DNA of 47,736 bases from a virus, in IMG/VR virus record IMGVR_UViG_3300032309_001488, positions 1-47,736 of that record; one strand, given 5' to 3'. The notes beneath the pieces are model-generated. The model searched no databases. It was not told the DNA's origin and saw only the letters and a list, made by a program, of their open reading frames with translations. This document shows, piece by piece, positions 1 to 9,739 of this stretch; the stretch's first letter is position 1; the number at the start of each line of letters is the position of its first letter. A program made the position numbers and the translations under genes.

Positions 1-2
1 TA

Positions 3-3000
3 CCATATCCACAATTTACATTAACTCTCAAAGGTTACTACGGAAAGGCGGTTAAGTTACCAATTATGCTTCAAAATTTCAATTCGACATTTGAACCCTC
101 AACAGGTAATTTTACGATAACTTTAAAATTTTTAGGGTATAAATATACTCTTCTTTCATATGTTAATTTTGCTAACTTAATGGCAGTTCCACATATGTAT
201 AACAATGTTGTATCTCAAACAACGGCTTCAACAGAACAAGGAACCAATACAAACGAAAACGTTTTACAAAGTCCGACTATTGTTAGTAAGGGTTATCAAA
301 AAATGAAAGAAATATATTCAATATATAAATCAAAAGGATTAATTGCTGATGATTTTCCCGAAATAACATTGAATCAATTAAAGTATAGATTGCAAGTTTT
401 TATTAAAGATGTCTTAGACAGTTATGCCAAAGAAAATTTAGGGGCTTTGACAACTATGACAGAATATACAAACAACTTGTTGGATTACCAAAAAAATGTG
501 TTTACAGGAAGTAACTCATGGTTTAATAAGTATTTGGATATAAAAAATCCTATAGTTTTAAAAAGTGGTCAAAATGTTTATGGTTTTAAAAAAACATTAA
601 ATGAACCACAAAAAAAACAAGATCTAAGCACTGAGTTAGATGGTATTATAAAAAATTATAACACTAAGTTAAATCAAAATGGTATCTATGGAATAAATGG
701 AAGTTATACTGTAGGTAACAAAACAATCAAAACACAAATACCGGTTAATATTAATTTGGCAACTTGTCAGGTATCTGGTATAACATTAAATGATATTGAT
801 ACTAAAAAAACATTTGCAGCATCAGAAACGGCACCAAAAGGTGAATTGTCACCATTTAACACACCACCATCTGCACTTACAAAAACTGACTTGGCCTTTA
901 TTACCTTTACAAATAATTTTATAAAAACATTTAACCCAACTGGTGAATCGTATTATTTCTTTGAAGGAAAAAATTCATTCATGAGTGTTACGGATCAAAT
1001 TGGAAAAGACGCATCCAAACTTCGAACACAAGTAGAACAACAGATAACAGAAAATTTGGCAGTTAAATTTAGTCAGAAAGGTGACAAAGGATTAGGATTT
1101 ACACCATCTATTAGAAATATTTTAGCAATATTTTATTGTCAGGGTGAAGCATTTTTAAGATTGATGGATGAGGTTCATAAAAAAGCTTGGGATCAAAGAG
1201 AAAATCCATTTAGACGAGCGGCGATTTTTGGGAATGCATCAACCGCACCAAGTGTTGATTTAACAACATCAACACAAAATAATGAACCAATATATCCATG
1301 GCCACAGATTATAAAAGAATCTACGGGTGAAGACGGTAAAGAAAAATTTGAAACAATATATCCGGGTGCTCAAAATGTTGCCGGAATCTACAGATCATAC
1401 AATACTGAAATATGGCCTGAGGTAGAATTTGTTGAACAATTTATAAAAGGGTTTACACAAAGACAAAATGATGCCAACAAACGAGGTGCTGAATTTGATG
1501 AATCAGATCAACAACCACAAAGAATTTCATTAAACGCGATTGATTTTCCTGTTTCAAATGACGTGTTTCAAAACAAAGAAGAATCGAAATACTTTTTTGA
1601 AATTTATGAAAGATTAATATTAAACTCGTATTATAGCCTTTTCAATAGACAATCTGGTTATAACTCGGCTATGTATGAAGTTGAAGCGGACAATGAAGGA
1701 ACAAACATATTAAAAAGTTTAGGAACAGATAATCCGTATTTATCAAAAACGATAAAAGAATATCTTTTAGATGGAACAAATTACTTACCATTTTTAAGAC
1801 ATATATCTAATGAAGGTCAAGGTGAAAGTTGGCAATCTTTTATAAGAGGTGAATTTGTTACATCATATATTAAAAACGATGTCGATAATTCTGCTGTATT
1901 ATATAACGGAGATATTTTTAGTTCTACTAAATCACAACCTAGTGTCTCTTTGGTTAACGCTAAAGATCTTACAAACTTAGAAAACTATATAACACAAACA
2001 TCGACTAATAATGAATATGTTTTTGGTGACACATACCCAATTATCAATCTAAATTGGGATCAAAATAATTTGGCAAACGGAAAAAGTTTAAATAATGCTA
2101 ATGAAGCGTTTGATACCAAATTAGTTTTAGAATATAATGATATTCACAAAACAATTACAAATTTTGATATAGATGATACAACAACAACCAAAAGGCCTGT
2201 AACATATTTTAATTATGAAAATTTAAACGTCACATTGGATACGAATGATCTGAAAAACTTTTATGAAAATAGAAAACTAACAGATCAACTAATAACAGAA
2301 GGTAATTTAGAATACGATAATTATTCTAACTATCTAACTGACATGCAATCAACATCAATGTTGAATACACCATATTTTATAAATGCAATACAAAAAGGGG
2401 TATTTAACTTTAGATACAAACAAAGAGACCAATACCCATATAAGTTAGCAGCATATTTGTTTTTGAATAGTTTACCATTAGCAACATTAAGAGAAAAATA
2501 TGTTTCCAAAAATGGAAACTCAACTACGGATTTAAATTATATTTTATCCACGTTTAAAAAGTTTGGTGCTGTTCATAAATTACCATATGCTTGGATTTTA
2601 AAATATGGATCAATTTGGCATCGTTATAAAATATACAAAGAAACGGGACAAGACATTTTAGATGAGGTTTGGACTGACTTTAATTATAAAGAAAATTGGG
2701 ATCCTGTTAATTCGGCAACCACATTGAACTATAATTTAGTTATTGATGGAACACAAAGAGATTTAGTTTTAGACACAACAAGCGGAACACCGTCTTTTAC
2801 AGATATTAATACAGGATTTTATCCACAATTAGTTGATGATTTTAGTGTCTTCATTCAAGGGTTAAAAATATTTAGCGGACAGACACAAGTTAGTGGAACT
2901 TGTGTAAGTCAACAAATTACTGGAACATGTAATACCTATGAAGTTACGGGAACTTGTTCTACAACAGGGACAGGTATTACAATCAATTCTATTTCAAATA

Positions 3001-6000
3001 ATTACATAACAACACCACACACTATTTTTGTTCCACAACTTAACGCAACAATACAATTAGTTTCACAAGTAAGTGGAACAACGGGAGGAACAGGTTATTA
3101 TACAACACCACTAAACTTTAATGCTGCGTTTAGTAATCTTAATTTTGTCTTGGGATCGTTTGCAGACATTACTAATACCACACAATACCCAAATCAAGTG
3201 GGTCAAATTTTAAGTGGTAGTTCTTCTGTTTCGGCAATTACAATTCAAAGTGTTTATAGTGCGTCAACGGGAACTACATCAATTTATGAAGTAAGTAAAA
3301 TATCTGCAGAAACATTTAATTATACGGTATTAAATCCACCACTACAAATTGTTGCAATAGGTTCAAACGTAATTTCAGGAGGAACAATACTTAATGGGCC
3401 AAATTTAAATGGTAATATAAAAATAGCATCTCAAATATCAGGAACAACAGGAGGTGTTGGGTTATATAATATCACAAATATACAACCACCAACATCATCA
3501 CCATTTGTTGTTCAAGGAGCATTTGTTCAAGGAATCGGATCACAACAAATTCAAAACTTGATTAATAATGGTAAATTGGTTTTAATGAATACTACCAATT
3601 CAACAATATTTGAAACACCTGGTTTTGATCCTAACAACTCTCAAAGATCGATGAGGGTTAGTCCGTGGTCTGTTGTATTGAGACAAATAACGGACGCGAA
3701 TACTTATTTTGTTGTTCCATCTTTCGGTGCAAATTTAAATCAGGCTAAGTTTGAAGCATTTAAAAATGGTAATATGAAAGTTGAACTTTCAAATAATCCT
3801 GAAATGTTTAATGGAAGTGTTAGATTATTTTGGAATTTACCACAATATGGTTGGTTTGACAATACAAAAGTTGTCAAAAACAATCCTAAAACTTATTTGA
3901 AAAAAATAATTAATGATCAAAAAGACCAACAAAACTTTTTAATTACAGGAAAAAATACTGACTATACTGATTTTGAAGAATTGTTCACAACATTCGATAC
4001 TAAAATTTTAGATTATTTTGAATCGGAGTTTTTAAATTACAGTAGATCTGTTTACGACTATGTTGATACATTACCTGAAAATAAGACATACGAATTAGAG
4101 ACAACAACAAATGAAAGTAATCCTGACGGAACAATAAGTTTGGAATCTGACAAAGGGTTTAAAAACTTTCATTACTTTATGAGAGAACTTTTAAAGGTAA
4201 CAGTTCCTGTGGGGAGTTCACCAGAAACAAAATTATCAAGTATTATAGAAAGCCAAAATCAAACATTCCAAAAGTTATTAAGTTCATTTATGAACTATGA
4301 CGTGGCTTTTAAATATGGAAATCCATCTAATTTTGATAGAAGATTATTTTTGACATTTTCTACAAGATTTATACAAGACCCAATAATATATTCACCATAT
4401 AACTTTGGAAATTTACCACCACAAGTTACGCTACAACAATCAAAACAACAAAACCCTAAAACATGGGAAGCTTTGGAATATTATGTTGGTAAATCTTCAA
4501 TTCCACAATTAGAATACAAAAATAGTGGATCATATATAACGGACTTTTTTATTGACATGAATGTTCAGTTTAATGAAAAAAATGTTAAAGACTTTGCACC
4601 GATTATAAAAATATATGCATCTGAAAAATTAAAAGATAATAATTTAAATCTAACTAAGTTTTATTCTTTGATGGATGATTATTTTATACAATCTGACAAT
4701 TATATAAATAATGTAATAAATACAATGTTACCTTATGTTAGAAAACAATTACCAAATGTTATTATTAATGCCGATGAAAGTGATACGAGAGCTCCTTTAG
4801 AGGCTGGTTATACCGAACAAACAAGAACAGAACTTTGGGATACATTTAAAAGTTTGAATGATACATGGATTGCGGGATTCGATTTTCAAAACAAAACACT
4901 ATTTGAAGATGTGATGTTGGTAGATAGAGCGAGTAGAGATCTTGGAGATAAAATTTTAGTTGATATATTTGAAGTCCAAGACCTTGTTGAGAATGGAAAT
5001 TATAAGGCGACTTTGTTAGATATGATTACTACAATATTAGTTCAAAATAATTTCCAACACTTCATGTTACCAGCATTTGTTAATTTTTATAACGTTCAAG
5101 ATGTTCAAAAAAATCCAACACCAAGAACTGAAGGAACTTTAGATTTTGCCAATACTTTATTTGGAACTTATTTGAATGTTGACTACAGAGAAAGTTCACC
5201 AAAATTTTTATGTTATTATACAAGTGTTCCAAGTCAACACTTGCAAATGAAAGAAAATGTAGATTACAAATATAGGGATGATGCTTTTGATTTAAGAAGA
5301 GCAAGTGATAACCCACTTACCGAAAATCAAGCGAACAAAACAGATTGGGATAAATCTAATAAAGTGGTAGGATTTAACGTAGACTTTGGTAGACAAAATC
5401 AACAAACATTTAAAAACTTCAGTCTCGGACAAGATATAGGTAAACCAACTTCAGAATCATTAGAAGTTTTAAATCAAATGGCAAACGTCCAAAGAAACAG
5501 AAGAACCACAACACAATCGGTTTCATTGTATAATTTATATAAAAATAGAAGTTATAAATGCACTGTTGAAATGATGGGATGCGCCTTGATACAACCTATG
5601 ATGTATTTTAATTTAAGAAATGTTCCAATGTTTTCAGGACCTTATATGATTACAGGAGTCCAACACAACATATCACCAGGAGAATTTTCAACAACTATTG
5701 AAGGAACAAGACAACCTTTTTATAGTTTACCAAAAATTGATAATTTTTTACAATCATTAAATATTAAAATATTATCAACAATAGAAGAAAAATATCGACA
5801 AGTTGAAAAACAAAACAGAGAAAAATCAGAAAATGTAAAATCACAACAGGATAATGTTTTGGCAAACATAAAATCTCAAGAAACTTTAACCAAAAATCAA
5901 GATTGTCAAGAAAATATTAACGCTAGATATTTCAGATACACACCTGTTGATATACCAAAACAAACATCTTTAACGACTAAACAATTATTTGAAGAAATTA

Positions 6001-6515
6001 AACAAGAGTTAATATCTCAAGGTTATAGTGAAACAGGTCAAACCACACCAATTATGACATCAATAATCTTCTCGTTTATTTATGTTGACTCTGGAAATGG
6101 AACTGGAATTTCAGGTTATGAAAATAACTATAGCACAATAAACTTACAAGAGATATATGGAGACGCTTTCACAAACTATATAAACAAAAGTTATTTTTGT
6201 GTTTCTCGAGGTGCCAAGTTCAACTTACCTGTGGCTAGTTTTACGTCAACCAAAGACTTCATCAAATTTGTTATAAGTAAAACTTCACAAATGCCTAATT
6301 TAATAGTGGCTGATGCAACAACAAATAATTTAGATTTGGCCAACCCACAAGATCGAGCAACCGCTTATGCTAAACAATATGTTCTTAATTTTCCAATAAA
6401 CCAACCTGAGAATGTTTATACAACAATGTCCGAACAAGATAAACTTACTTTGAGACAAGAATTTGAACTTGCGTGGAATAAATACCAAGAAGTCCAAACT
6501 TTCACAATTAGTTGA
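3..6515 (+). CDS. Giant baseplate-hub-like tail protein (5' partial)
   Basis: The frame is open from base 3 with no stop. The first ATG is at 66, but the 21 codons before it read as ordinary protein (FTLTLKGYYGKAV) and continue smoothly, so the true start lies upstream of the window. At least 2,170 residues are present. Near the C terminus (about residues 1835-1900 counted from the ATG at 66) is a segment with SYKCTVEMMGC, then PMFSGPYMITGVQHN and GEFSTTIEGTRQP. This pattern, a compact beta domain ending in 'pYxItxVxHxixpgxFxTxixGtR', is what I associate with gp27/gpD-like baseplate hub proteins. Around residues 945-1150 lies a low-complexity Gly/Thr/Ser insertion with two copies of a Q(V/I)SGTTGG(T/V)G motif. 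The last 250 residues are partly coiled coil and charged. I infer a virion baseplate hub or hub-associated protein. The hub assignment is by pattern only; the structural role is more certain. Confidence 0.6.
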   Translation, partial: PYPQFTLTLKGYYGKAVKLPIMLQNFNSTFEPSTGNFTITLKFLGYKYTLLSYVNFANLMAVPHMYNNVVSQTTASTEQGTNTNENVLQSPTIVSKGYQKMKEIYSIYKSKGLIADDFPEITLNQLKYRLQVFIKDVLDSYAKENLGALTTMTEYTNNLLDYQKNVFTGSNSWFNKYLDIKNPIVLKSGQNVYGFKKTLNEPQKKQDLSTELDGIIKNYNTKLNQNGIYGINGSYTVGNKTIKTQIPVNINLATCQVSGITLNDIDTKKTFAASETAPKGELSPFNTPPSALTKTDLAFITFTNNFIKTFNPTGESYYFFEGKNSFMSVTDQIGKDASKLRTQVEQQITENLAVKFSQKGDKGLGFTPSIRNILAIFYCQGEAFLRLMDEVHKKAWDQRENPFRRAAIFGNASTAPSVDLTTSTQNNEPIYPWPQIIKESTGEDGKEKFETIYPGAQNVAGIYRSYNTEIWPEVEFVEQFIKGFTQRQNDANKRGAEFDESDQQPQRISLNAIDFPVSNDVFQNKEESKYFFEIYERLILNSYYSLFNRQSGYNSAMYEVEADNEGTNILKSLGTDNPYLSKTIKEYLLDGTNYLPFLRHISNEGQGESWQSFIRGEFVTSYIKNDVDNSAVLYNGDIFSSTKSQPSVSLVNAKDLTNLENYITQTSTNNEYVFGDTYPIINLNWDQNNLANGKSLNNANEAFDTKLVLEYNDIHKTITNFDIDDTTTTKRPVTYFNYENLNVTLDTNDLKNFYENRKLTDQLITEGNLEYDNYSNYLTDMQSTSMLNTPYFINAIQKGVFNFRYKQRDQYPYKLAAYLFLNSLPLATLREKYVSKNGNSTTDLNYILSTFKKFGAVHKLPYAWILKYGSIWHRYKIYKETGQDILDEVWTDFNYKENWDPVNSATTLNYNLVIDGTQRDLVLDTTSGTPSFTDINTGFYPQLVDDFSVFIQGLKIFSGQTQVSGTCVSQQITGTCNTYEVTGTCSTTGTGITINSISNNYITTPHTIFVPQLNATIQLVSQVSGTTGGTGYYTTPLNFNAAFSNLNFVLGSFADITNTTQYPNQVGQILSGSSSVSAITIQSVYSASTGTTSIYEVSKISAETFNYTVLNPPLQIVAIGSNVISGGTILNGPNLNGNIKIASQISGTTGGVGLYNITNIQPPTSSPFVVQGAFVQGIGSQQIQNLINNGKLVLMNTTNSTIFETPGFDPNNSQRSMRVSPWSVVLRQITDANTYFVVPSFGANLNQAKFEAFKNGNMKVELSNNPEMFNGSVRLFWNLPQYGWFDNTKVVKNNPKTYLKKIINDQKDQQNFLITGKNTDYTDFEELFTTFDTKILDYFESEFLNYSRSVYDYVDTLPENKTYELETTTNESNPDGTISLESDKGFKNFHYFMRELLKVTVPVGSSPETKLSSIIESQNQTFQKLLSSFMNYDVAFKYGNPSNFDRRLFLTFSTRFIQDPIIYSPYNFGNLPPQVTLQQSKQQNPKTWEALEYYVGKSSIPQLEYKNSGSYITDFFIDMNVQFNEKNVKDFAPIIKIYASEKLKDNNLNLTKFYSLMDDYFIQSDNYINNVINTMLPYVRKQLPNVIINADESDTRAPLEAGYTEQTRTELWDTFKSLNDTWIAGFDFQNKTLFEDVMLVDRASRDLGDKILVDIFEVQDLVENGNYKATLLDMITTILVQNNFQHFMLPAFVNFYNVQDVQKNPTPRTEGTLDFANTLFGTYLNVDYRESSPKFLCYYTSVPSQHLQMKENVDYKYRDDAFDLRRASDNPLTENQANKTDWDKSNKVVGFNVDFGRQNQQTFKNFSLGQDIGKPTSESLEVLNQMANVQRNRRTTTQSVSLYNLYKNRSYKCTVEMMGCALIQPMMYFNLRNVPMFSGPYMITGVQHNISPGEFSTTIEGTRQPFYSLPKIDNFLQSLNIKILSTIEEKYRQVEKQNREKSENVKSQQDNVLANIKSQETLTKNQDCQENINARYFRYTPVDIPKQTSLTTKQLFEEIKQELISQGYSETGQTTPIMTSIIFSFIYVDSGNGTGISGYENNYSTINLQEIYGDAFTNYINKSYFCVSRGAKFNLPVASFTSTKDFIKFVISKTSQMPNLIVADATTNNLDLANPQDRATAYAKQYVLNFPINQPENVYTTMSEQDKLTLRQEFELAWNKYQEVQTFTIS

Positions 6516-6527
6516 TATTTATAAATA
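6516..6527 (+). promoter_or_regulatory. Candidate late promoter box (TATTTAT) ahead of the 6537 gene
   Basis: TATTTATAAATA lies directly after the stop of the hub gene and 14 nt before the ATG at 6537 (gap counted from the end of TATTTAT). It holds TATTTAT, the box recurring at other late-gene starts in this window, and on the same strand the T4 late consensus TATAAATA. Promoter activity is inferred. Confidence 0.4.
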
Positions 6528-6536
6528 AAATAAAAT

Positions 6537-6761
6537 ATGAACACAAAAATATTATTAGATAACTACTTGGGTAAAAACACAAGAGTTTCAGAGAAAGATA
6601 ATGGTGACGGAACTAAACAAGTTTGTGATTTAGACACCGGTGACTGCTACACATTAAGAATGAAAGATGGTCTTATTGAAAGAGTAGACAATACCATGAA
6701 ACAATTTAGAAAAATACAAGTTGAAACCAAAAGTGGTATAAAAACATTATTAAACGGATAA
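6537..6761 (+). CDS. Small hypothetical late protein, 74 aa
   Basis: The ATG start follows the hub gene by 21 nt and sits behind a TATTTAT box. The product is hydrophilic and mixed-charge, with one CDLDTGDC segment (two Cys six residues apart) in a Gly/Asp turn context, and no membrane segment or signal peptide. It ends one base before the ATG of the next gene, so the two are probably translated together. I do not recognise the family. Position between a hub-like protein and a putative head or internal protein suggests a late virion or assembly role, but this is only context. Confidence 0.6.
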   Translation: MNTKILLDNYLGKNTRVSEKDNGDGTKQVCDLDTGDCYTLRMKDGLIERVDNTMKQFRKIQVETKSGIKTLLNG

Positions 6762-6762
6762 G

Positions 6763-7440
6763 ATGAGAATAGACGAAAAAATATTAAATGAAATTGAAAG
6801 ATATAGAAGTATCAACAACTATATAATGGAACAAGATGCACCACCACCGCCAGCTGATCCTGCGGCAGGAGGAGAAGTTCCACCACCACCTGCCGATCCT
6901 GCGGCGGGAGGAGCACCGGCACCTGATGCAGGTGCGGCACCAGCCCCACCAGCAGCCCCTGAAGGAGAACCGATTGATGTTGCGGCAGATCCTGATGTTG
7001 AAGAAGTTGGAAAAGAAGGTGAAGGAGAAACTGAAGAGTTAGACATCACAGACTTAGTTGACTCTCAAAAAACTATGGCAGACAAACAAGAAGAATACTT
7101 TAACAACTTGTTTGGTCAAATTCAAAAAATGGAAGAAAAATTAGCCGAGATGGATAGTTTAGTTTCTAAAATTGATTCTTTAGATGCTAAAGTAGAAAAA
7201 TATAGACCAAGAACGGCACAAGAAAAACTACAATTACGATCTTTAGATTCAGGACCATTCAAACAAAACTTGGCAGACTTCTTTAAAGACAAAGAAGAAG
7301 AAATGGAAAAAACAGGTAAAAATGAATATGTCCTAACACAAGACGAAGTTGAAAACTTTAGTCCTTCTGATATTGAACAATCATTTAATGAACCAATGGA
7401 AGATGAAGACGATATTTTATTAAACAGATTTAATTCATAA
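6763..7440 (+). CDS. Pro/Ala-rich acidic protein with possible capsid-targeting N terminus
   Basis: The 225-aa product has three parts. Residues 1-25 form an amphipathic helix (EKILNEIERY, ending NNYIMEQ). Residues 26-70 are a Pro/Ala/Gly stretch with two near-identical PPPPADPAAGG units and further PA-rich sequence. The rest is strongly acidic, with a likely coiled coil around residues 95-150 and a C terminus rich in Asp and Glu. The IME at residues 22-24 fits the (L/I)xE cleavage consensus of the T4 prohead protease gp21, and a similar N-terminal helix occurs on the flavoprotein at 16113. A prohead-core or internal head protein is therefore possible. No database family is recognised. The gene follows the 74-aa gene by one base and ends at a strong terminator. 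Confidence 0.6.
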   Translation: MRIDEKILNEIERYRSINNYIMEQDAPPPPADPAAGGEVPPPPADPAAGGAPAPDAGAAPAPPAAPEGEPIDVAADPDVEEVGKEGEGETEELDITDLVDSQKTMADKQEEYFNNLFGQIQKMEEKLAEMDSLVSKIDSLDAKVEKYRPRTAQEKLQLRSLDSGPFKQNLADFFKDKEEEMEKTGKNEYVLTQDEVENFSPSDIEQSFNEPMEDEDDILLNRFNS

Positions 7441-7444
7441 TTAT

Positions 7445-7476
7445 AAGGTCACAGAAATGTGACCTTTATTTTTTTT
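7445..7476 (+). terminator. Rho-independent terminator
   Basis: A perfect 9-bp stem, AAGGTCACA paired with TGTGACCTT around a GAAA loop (7445-7466), is followed by TATTTTTTTTT. It lies five bases after the stop of the Pro/Ala-rich protein gene and separates that late unit from the gp32-like gene. Confidence 0.9.
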
Positions 7477-7487
7477 GGCAACACTAT

Positions 7488-7516
7488 TTGACTATAACTT
7501 TTTATACACTTATAAT
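7488..7516 (+). promoter_or_regulatory. Promoter ahead of the gp32-like gene
   Basis: TTGACT (7488-7493) and TATAAT (7511-7516) are separated by exactly 17 bp, a near-ideal sigma70-type arrangement. The same bases also fit the Bacteroidota form (TTG upstream, TAnnTTTG-like core, here TAATTTAC). It lies between a terminator and the ATG at 7547. The core CACTTATAAT recurs upstream of the RuvC-like gene at 41685. Confidence 0.65.
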
Positions 7517-7546
7517 TTACACATAAACCTTTAATTTTTTTTACAC

Positions 7547-8413
7547 ATGGCGGCAAACGTTTTAGATGCAGTATTAGCACAGTATGAACAATCAACACAG
7601 AACAGCACATCAGGCGGTTCTAAAATGTCATCAGAAGATCGAATGAAAAAATATTTCGCAGCTCTTTTGAAGGACAATGAAAAACAAGGACAGAGACGAG
7701 TTCGTATTCTTCCTACAACAGACGGATCTTCACCGTTCAAAGAAGTATGGTTCCACGAAATTCCCGTGGACGGTAAATACCAAAAATTTTACGATCCAGG
7801 AAAAAATGACAATGAACGTTCACCTTTAAATGAGGTATATGAAGAGTTAATGTCAACAGGGCGTGACGCAGATAAAGAATTAGCAAAACAATATAAAGCT
7901 CGTAAGTTTTATATTGTAAAAGTAATCGATCGTGATAACGAGCAAGATGGAGTTAAATTTTGGAGATTTAAACACAACTACAAACAAGAAGGAATCCTTG
8001 ATAAAATCATTCCAATTTGGAAAGCAAAAGGAGATGTAACAGATCCTGATAAAGGACGAGATTTAATCCTTGAACTTACAAAGGCAAAAACACCTAAAGG
8101 AGCCTTCTACACAGTAATTCAAACTGTTATGTATGATGATCCATCACCTATCTCAGATGACGCAGATCAAATGGCAGATTGGGTTGGAGATGTATTGACA
8201 TGGGAAGATGTTTATTCTAAAAAACCTTTAGAATATTTAGAGGCGATCGCTCGAGGTGAAACACCACGTTGGGATTCTGAAAAAGGTGGATATGTTTATT
8301 CTAACGATGAAACATCTGAAGTTTCTATGGGAGGAAAACCAGCACCAAAATCTATCAATGAAGTCGCTGACCCACAGGTTAACGAGGAAGTTGATGAAGA
8401 ATTACCATTCTAA
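7547..8413 (+). CDS. gp32: gp32-like single-stranded DNA-binding protein
   Basis: The 288-aa product matches T4 gp32 in size (301 aa) and general layout. A short N-terminal helix and Ser-rich basic linker lead to a core with QRRVRILPT, FHEIPVDGKYQKFYDP and KARKFYIVKVIDR strands, as in the gp32 OB fold, followed by a long acidic, Gly/Pro-containing tail. In T4 the protein coats ssDNA at the fork and coordinates UvsX and the primase-helicase. I do not see the Cys/His zinc site of T4 gp32. The C terminus ends in DEELPF, which resembles the DDDIPF tip of bacterial SSB rather than a T4 tail. The gene has its own promoter and terminator, fitting the high expression expected of an SSB. The only real alternative is another phage OB-fold SSB family. 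Confidence 0.85.
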   Translation: MAANVLDAVLAQYEQSTQNSTSGGSKMSSEDRMKKYFAALLKDNEKQGQRRVRILPTTDGSSPFKEVWFHEIPVDGKYQKFYDPGKNDNERSPLNEVYEELMSTGRDADKELAKQYKARKFYIVKVIDRDNEQDGVKFWRFKHNYKQEGILDKIIPIWKAKGDVTDPDKGRDLILELTKAKTPKGAFYTVIQTVMYDDPSPISDDADQMADWVGDVLTWEDVYSKKPLEYLEAIARGETPRWDSEKGGYVYSNDETSEVSMGGKPAPKSINEVADPQVNEEVDEELPF

Positions 8414-8432
8414 TTTATTAGAAAAAAAATGT

Positions 8433-8463
8433 AACGGGAGCAGTTTATTGTTCCCGTTTTTTT
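8433..8463 (+). terminator. Rho-independent terminator after the gp32-like gene
   Basis: A 10-bp stem with one G-U pair, AACGGGAGCA with TGTTCCCGTT around the loop GTTTAT (8433-8458), runs directly into a run of T residues. It lies 20 bases after the stop. Confidence 0.88.
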
Positions 8464-8488
8464 GTCTATATTTTTAAAAAAAGAAATT

Positions 8489-8710
8489 ATGAAAACATTT
8501 ATCGCAGAAAAATTAAAAGAAGCCCTTATAAAAAAATATGAGGCAGAAATCGCAGACGCCGAGGCAAGACTTTATGTTTATTTCACAAGTTCGGTTGGTA
8601 TTGGAGAACATCCACAACACACCGAAGAAATGGATAATTTAGTTGAACAACTCACAAACGCAAACGACAAATTAGAAACAATTAAAAACTTTAAAATTTA
8701 CGAAGTATAA
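8489..8710 (+). CDS. Small helical protein, 73 aa, upstream of uvsX
   Basis: The ATG at 8489 is chosen over an in-frame TTG at 8462, which would start inside the terminator T-run. The product is almost wholly charged helix (KEALIKKYEAEIADAEARLY, then a second Asn/Glu-rich helix) and likely forms a coiled coil or helical hairpin. Its stop overlaps the uvsX start by one base (TAATG), so translation is probably coupled. By position it could be a UvsX or SSB accessory factor. It is half the length of T4 UvsY, and I see no sequence reason to call it that. Function unknown. Confidence 0.65.
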   Translation: MKTFIAEKLKEALIKKYEAEIADAEARLYVYFTSSVGIGEHPQHTEEMDNLVEQLTNANDKLETIKNFKIYEV

Positions 8711-9717
8711 TGGCACTAAAAAAGAATGATTTTAGTTCGTTGAAGAAAAAGTTTTCTTCGGATGCAAAATATAAACCACAAAGATTTTTTGATCTTGGTC
8801 CTGATTTCTTGGATGCGGTTGGTTTACCTGGTCCTGCAATGGGACACCTTAATATGTATTTAGGTCACTCAGATACAGGAAAAACAACAGCGTTAGTTAA
8901 AACAGCGGTTGATGCACAAAAGAAAGGTGTTTTACCTGTGTTTATTATTACAGAACAAAAATGGTCTTTTGAACATGCGAAACTTATGGGATTTGAATGT
9001 GAAGAAGTTGTTGATGAAGAAACGGGTGAATTAACTTGGGACGGATTCTTTTTGTTTAACAATAACTTTAGTTATATTGAACAAATTACAGATTACATCA
9101 ATGATTTATTGGACGCACAAGAAAAAGGTGAATTAGATTATTCTCTTTGTATTATGTGGGATTCAGTTGGATCAGTTCCTTGTAAAATGACCTATGAAGG
9201 CAAAGGTGGAAAACAACACAACGCAAGTGTTTTGGCCGACAAGATTGGTATGGGTATTAACCAACGTATTTCAGGTTCACGTAAAGCGGACTCTAAATAC
9301 GAAAATACCTTAATCATTGTCAATCAACCTTGGGTAGAATTACCTGACAATCCATTTGGTCAACCTAAGATCAAAGCAAAAGGTGGTGAAGCAATTTGGT
9401 TAAACTCTTCTTTGGTATTCTTATTTGGAAATCAAAAAGGTGCGGGAACAACAAAGATCACGGCAACAAAAGACAAACGAACTGTGAAGTTTGCGTCGAG
9501 AACAAAAGTGTCGGTTATGAAAAACCACATCAATGGACTTGGGTTTGAAGACGGAAGAATTATTGTAACACCACACGGATTTTTACCGGGTAAAGATACG
9601 ACAGAAGAAAAAGCATCAATAGAAAAGTATAAGAAAGAATATGCTGACTATTGGAAAGATATAATCGGAGTTGATGGTGACTTTGATTTGAAAACAGAAA
9701 AAGAAGAAGTAGAGTAA
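8710..9717 (+). CDS. uvsX: UvsX-like RecA-family recombinase
   Basis: This 335-aa RecA/UvsX-family ATPase forms filaments on ssDNA and carries out the strand exchange that starts recombination-dependent replication in T4-type phages. Walker A is GHSDTGKTT at residues 52-60. A Walker B-like strand is CIMWDSVGS. NQRISGSRKADSKYENTLIIVNQPW matches the L1 and central strands of the RecA core, and a KAKGGEAIWLNSS segment lies near L2. The C terminus is acidic (KTEKEEVE), as in many UvsX proteins, which tunes displacement of the SSB. The gene is coupled to the small protein upstream and followed by rnh after 22 bases. Confidence 0.93.
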   Translation: MALKKNDFSSLKKKFSSDAKYKPQRFFDLGPDFLDAVGLPGPAMGHLNMYLGHSDTGKTTALVKTAVDAQKKGVLPVFIITEQKWSFEHAKLMGFECEEVVDEETGELTWDGFFLFNNNFSYIEQITDYINDLLDAQEKGELDYSLCIMWDSVGSVPCKMTYEGKGGKQHNASVLADKIGMGINQRISGSRKADSKYENTLIIVNQPWVELPDNPFGQPKIKAKGGEAIWLNSSLVFLFGNQKGAGTTKITATKDKRTVKFASRTKVSVMKNHINGLGFEDGRIIVTPHGFLPGKDTTEEKASIEKYKKEYADYWKDIIGVDGDFDLKTEKEEVE

Positions 9718-9739
9718 GAATCATTTAAGATATTAGAGA

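Noticed and set aside
6819-7049. Minus-strand and alternate-frame ORFs over the Pro/Ala-rich segment
   Set aside because: Caused by GC-rich Pro/Ala codons that lack stops in other frames; the plus-strand frame has coupling and a terminator.
8462-8488. TTG start for the small gene before uvsX
   Set aside because: It would begin inside the terminator T-run; the in-frame ATG at 8489 is better placed.
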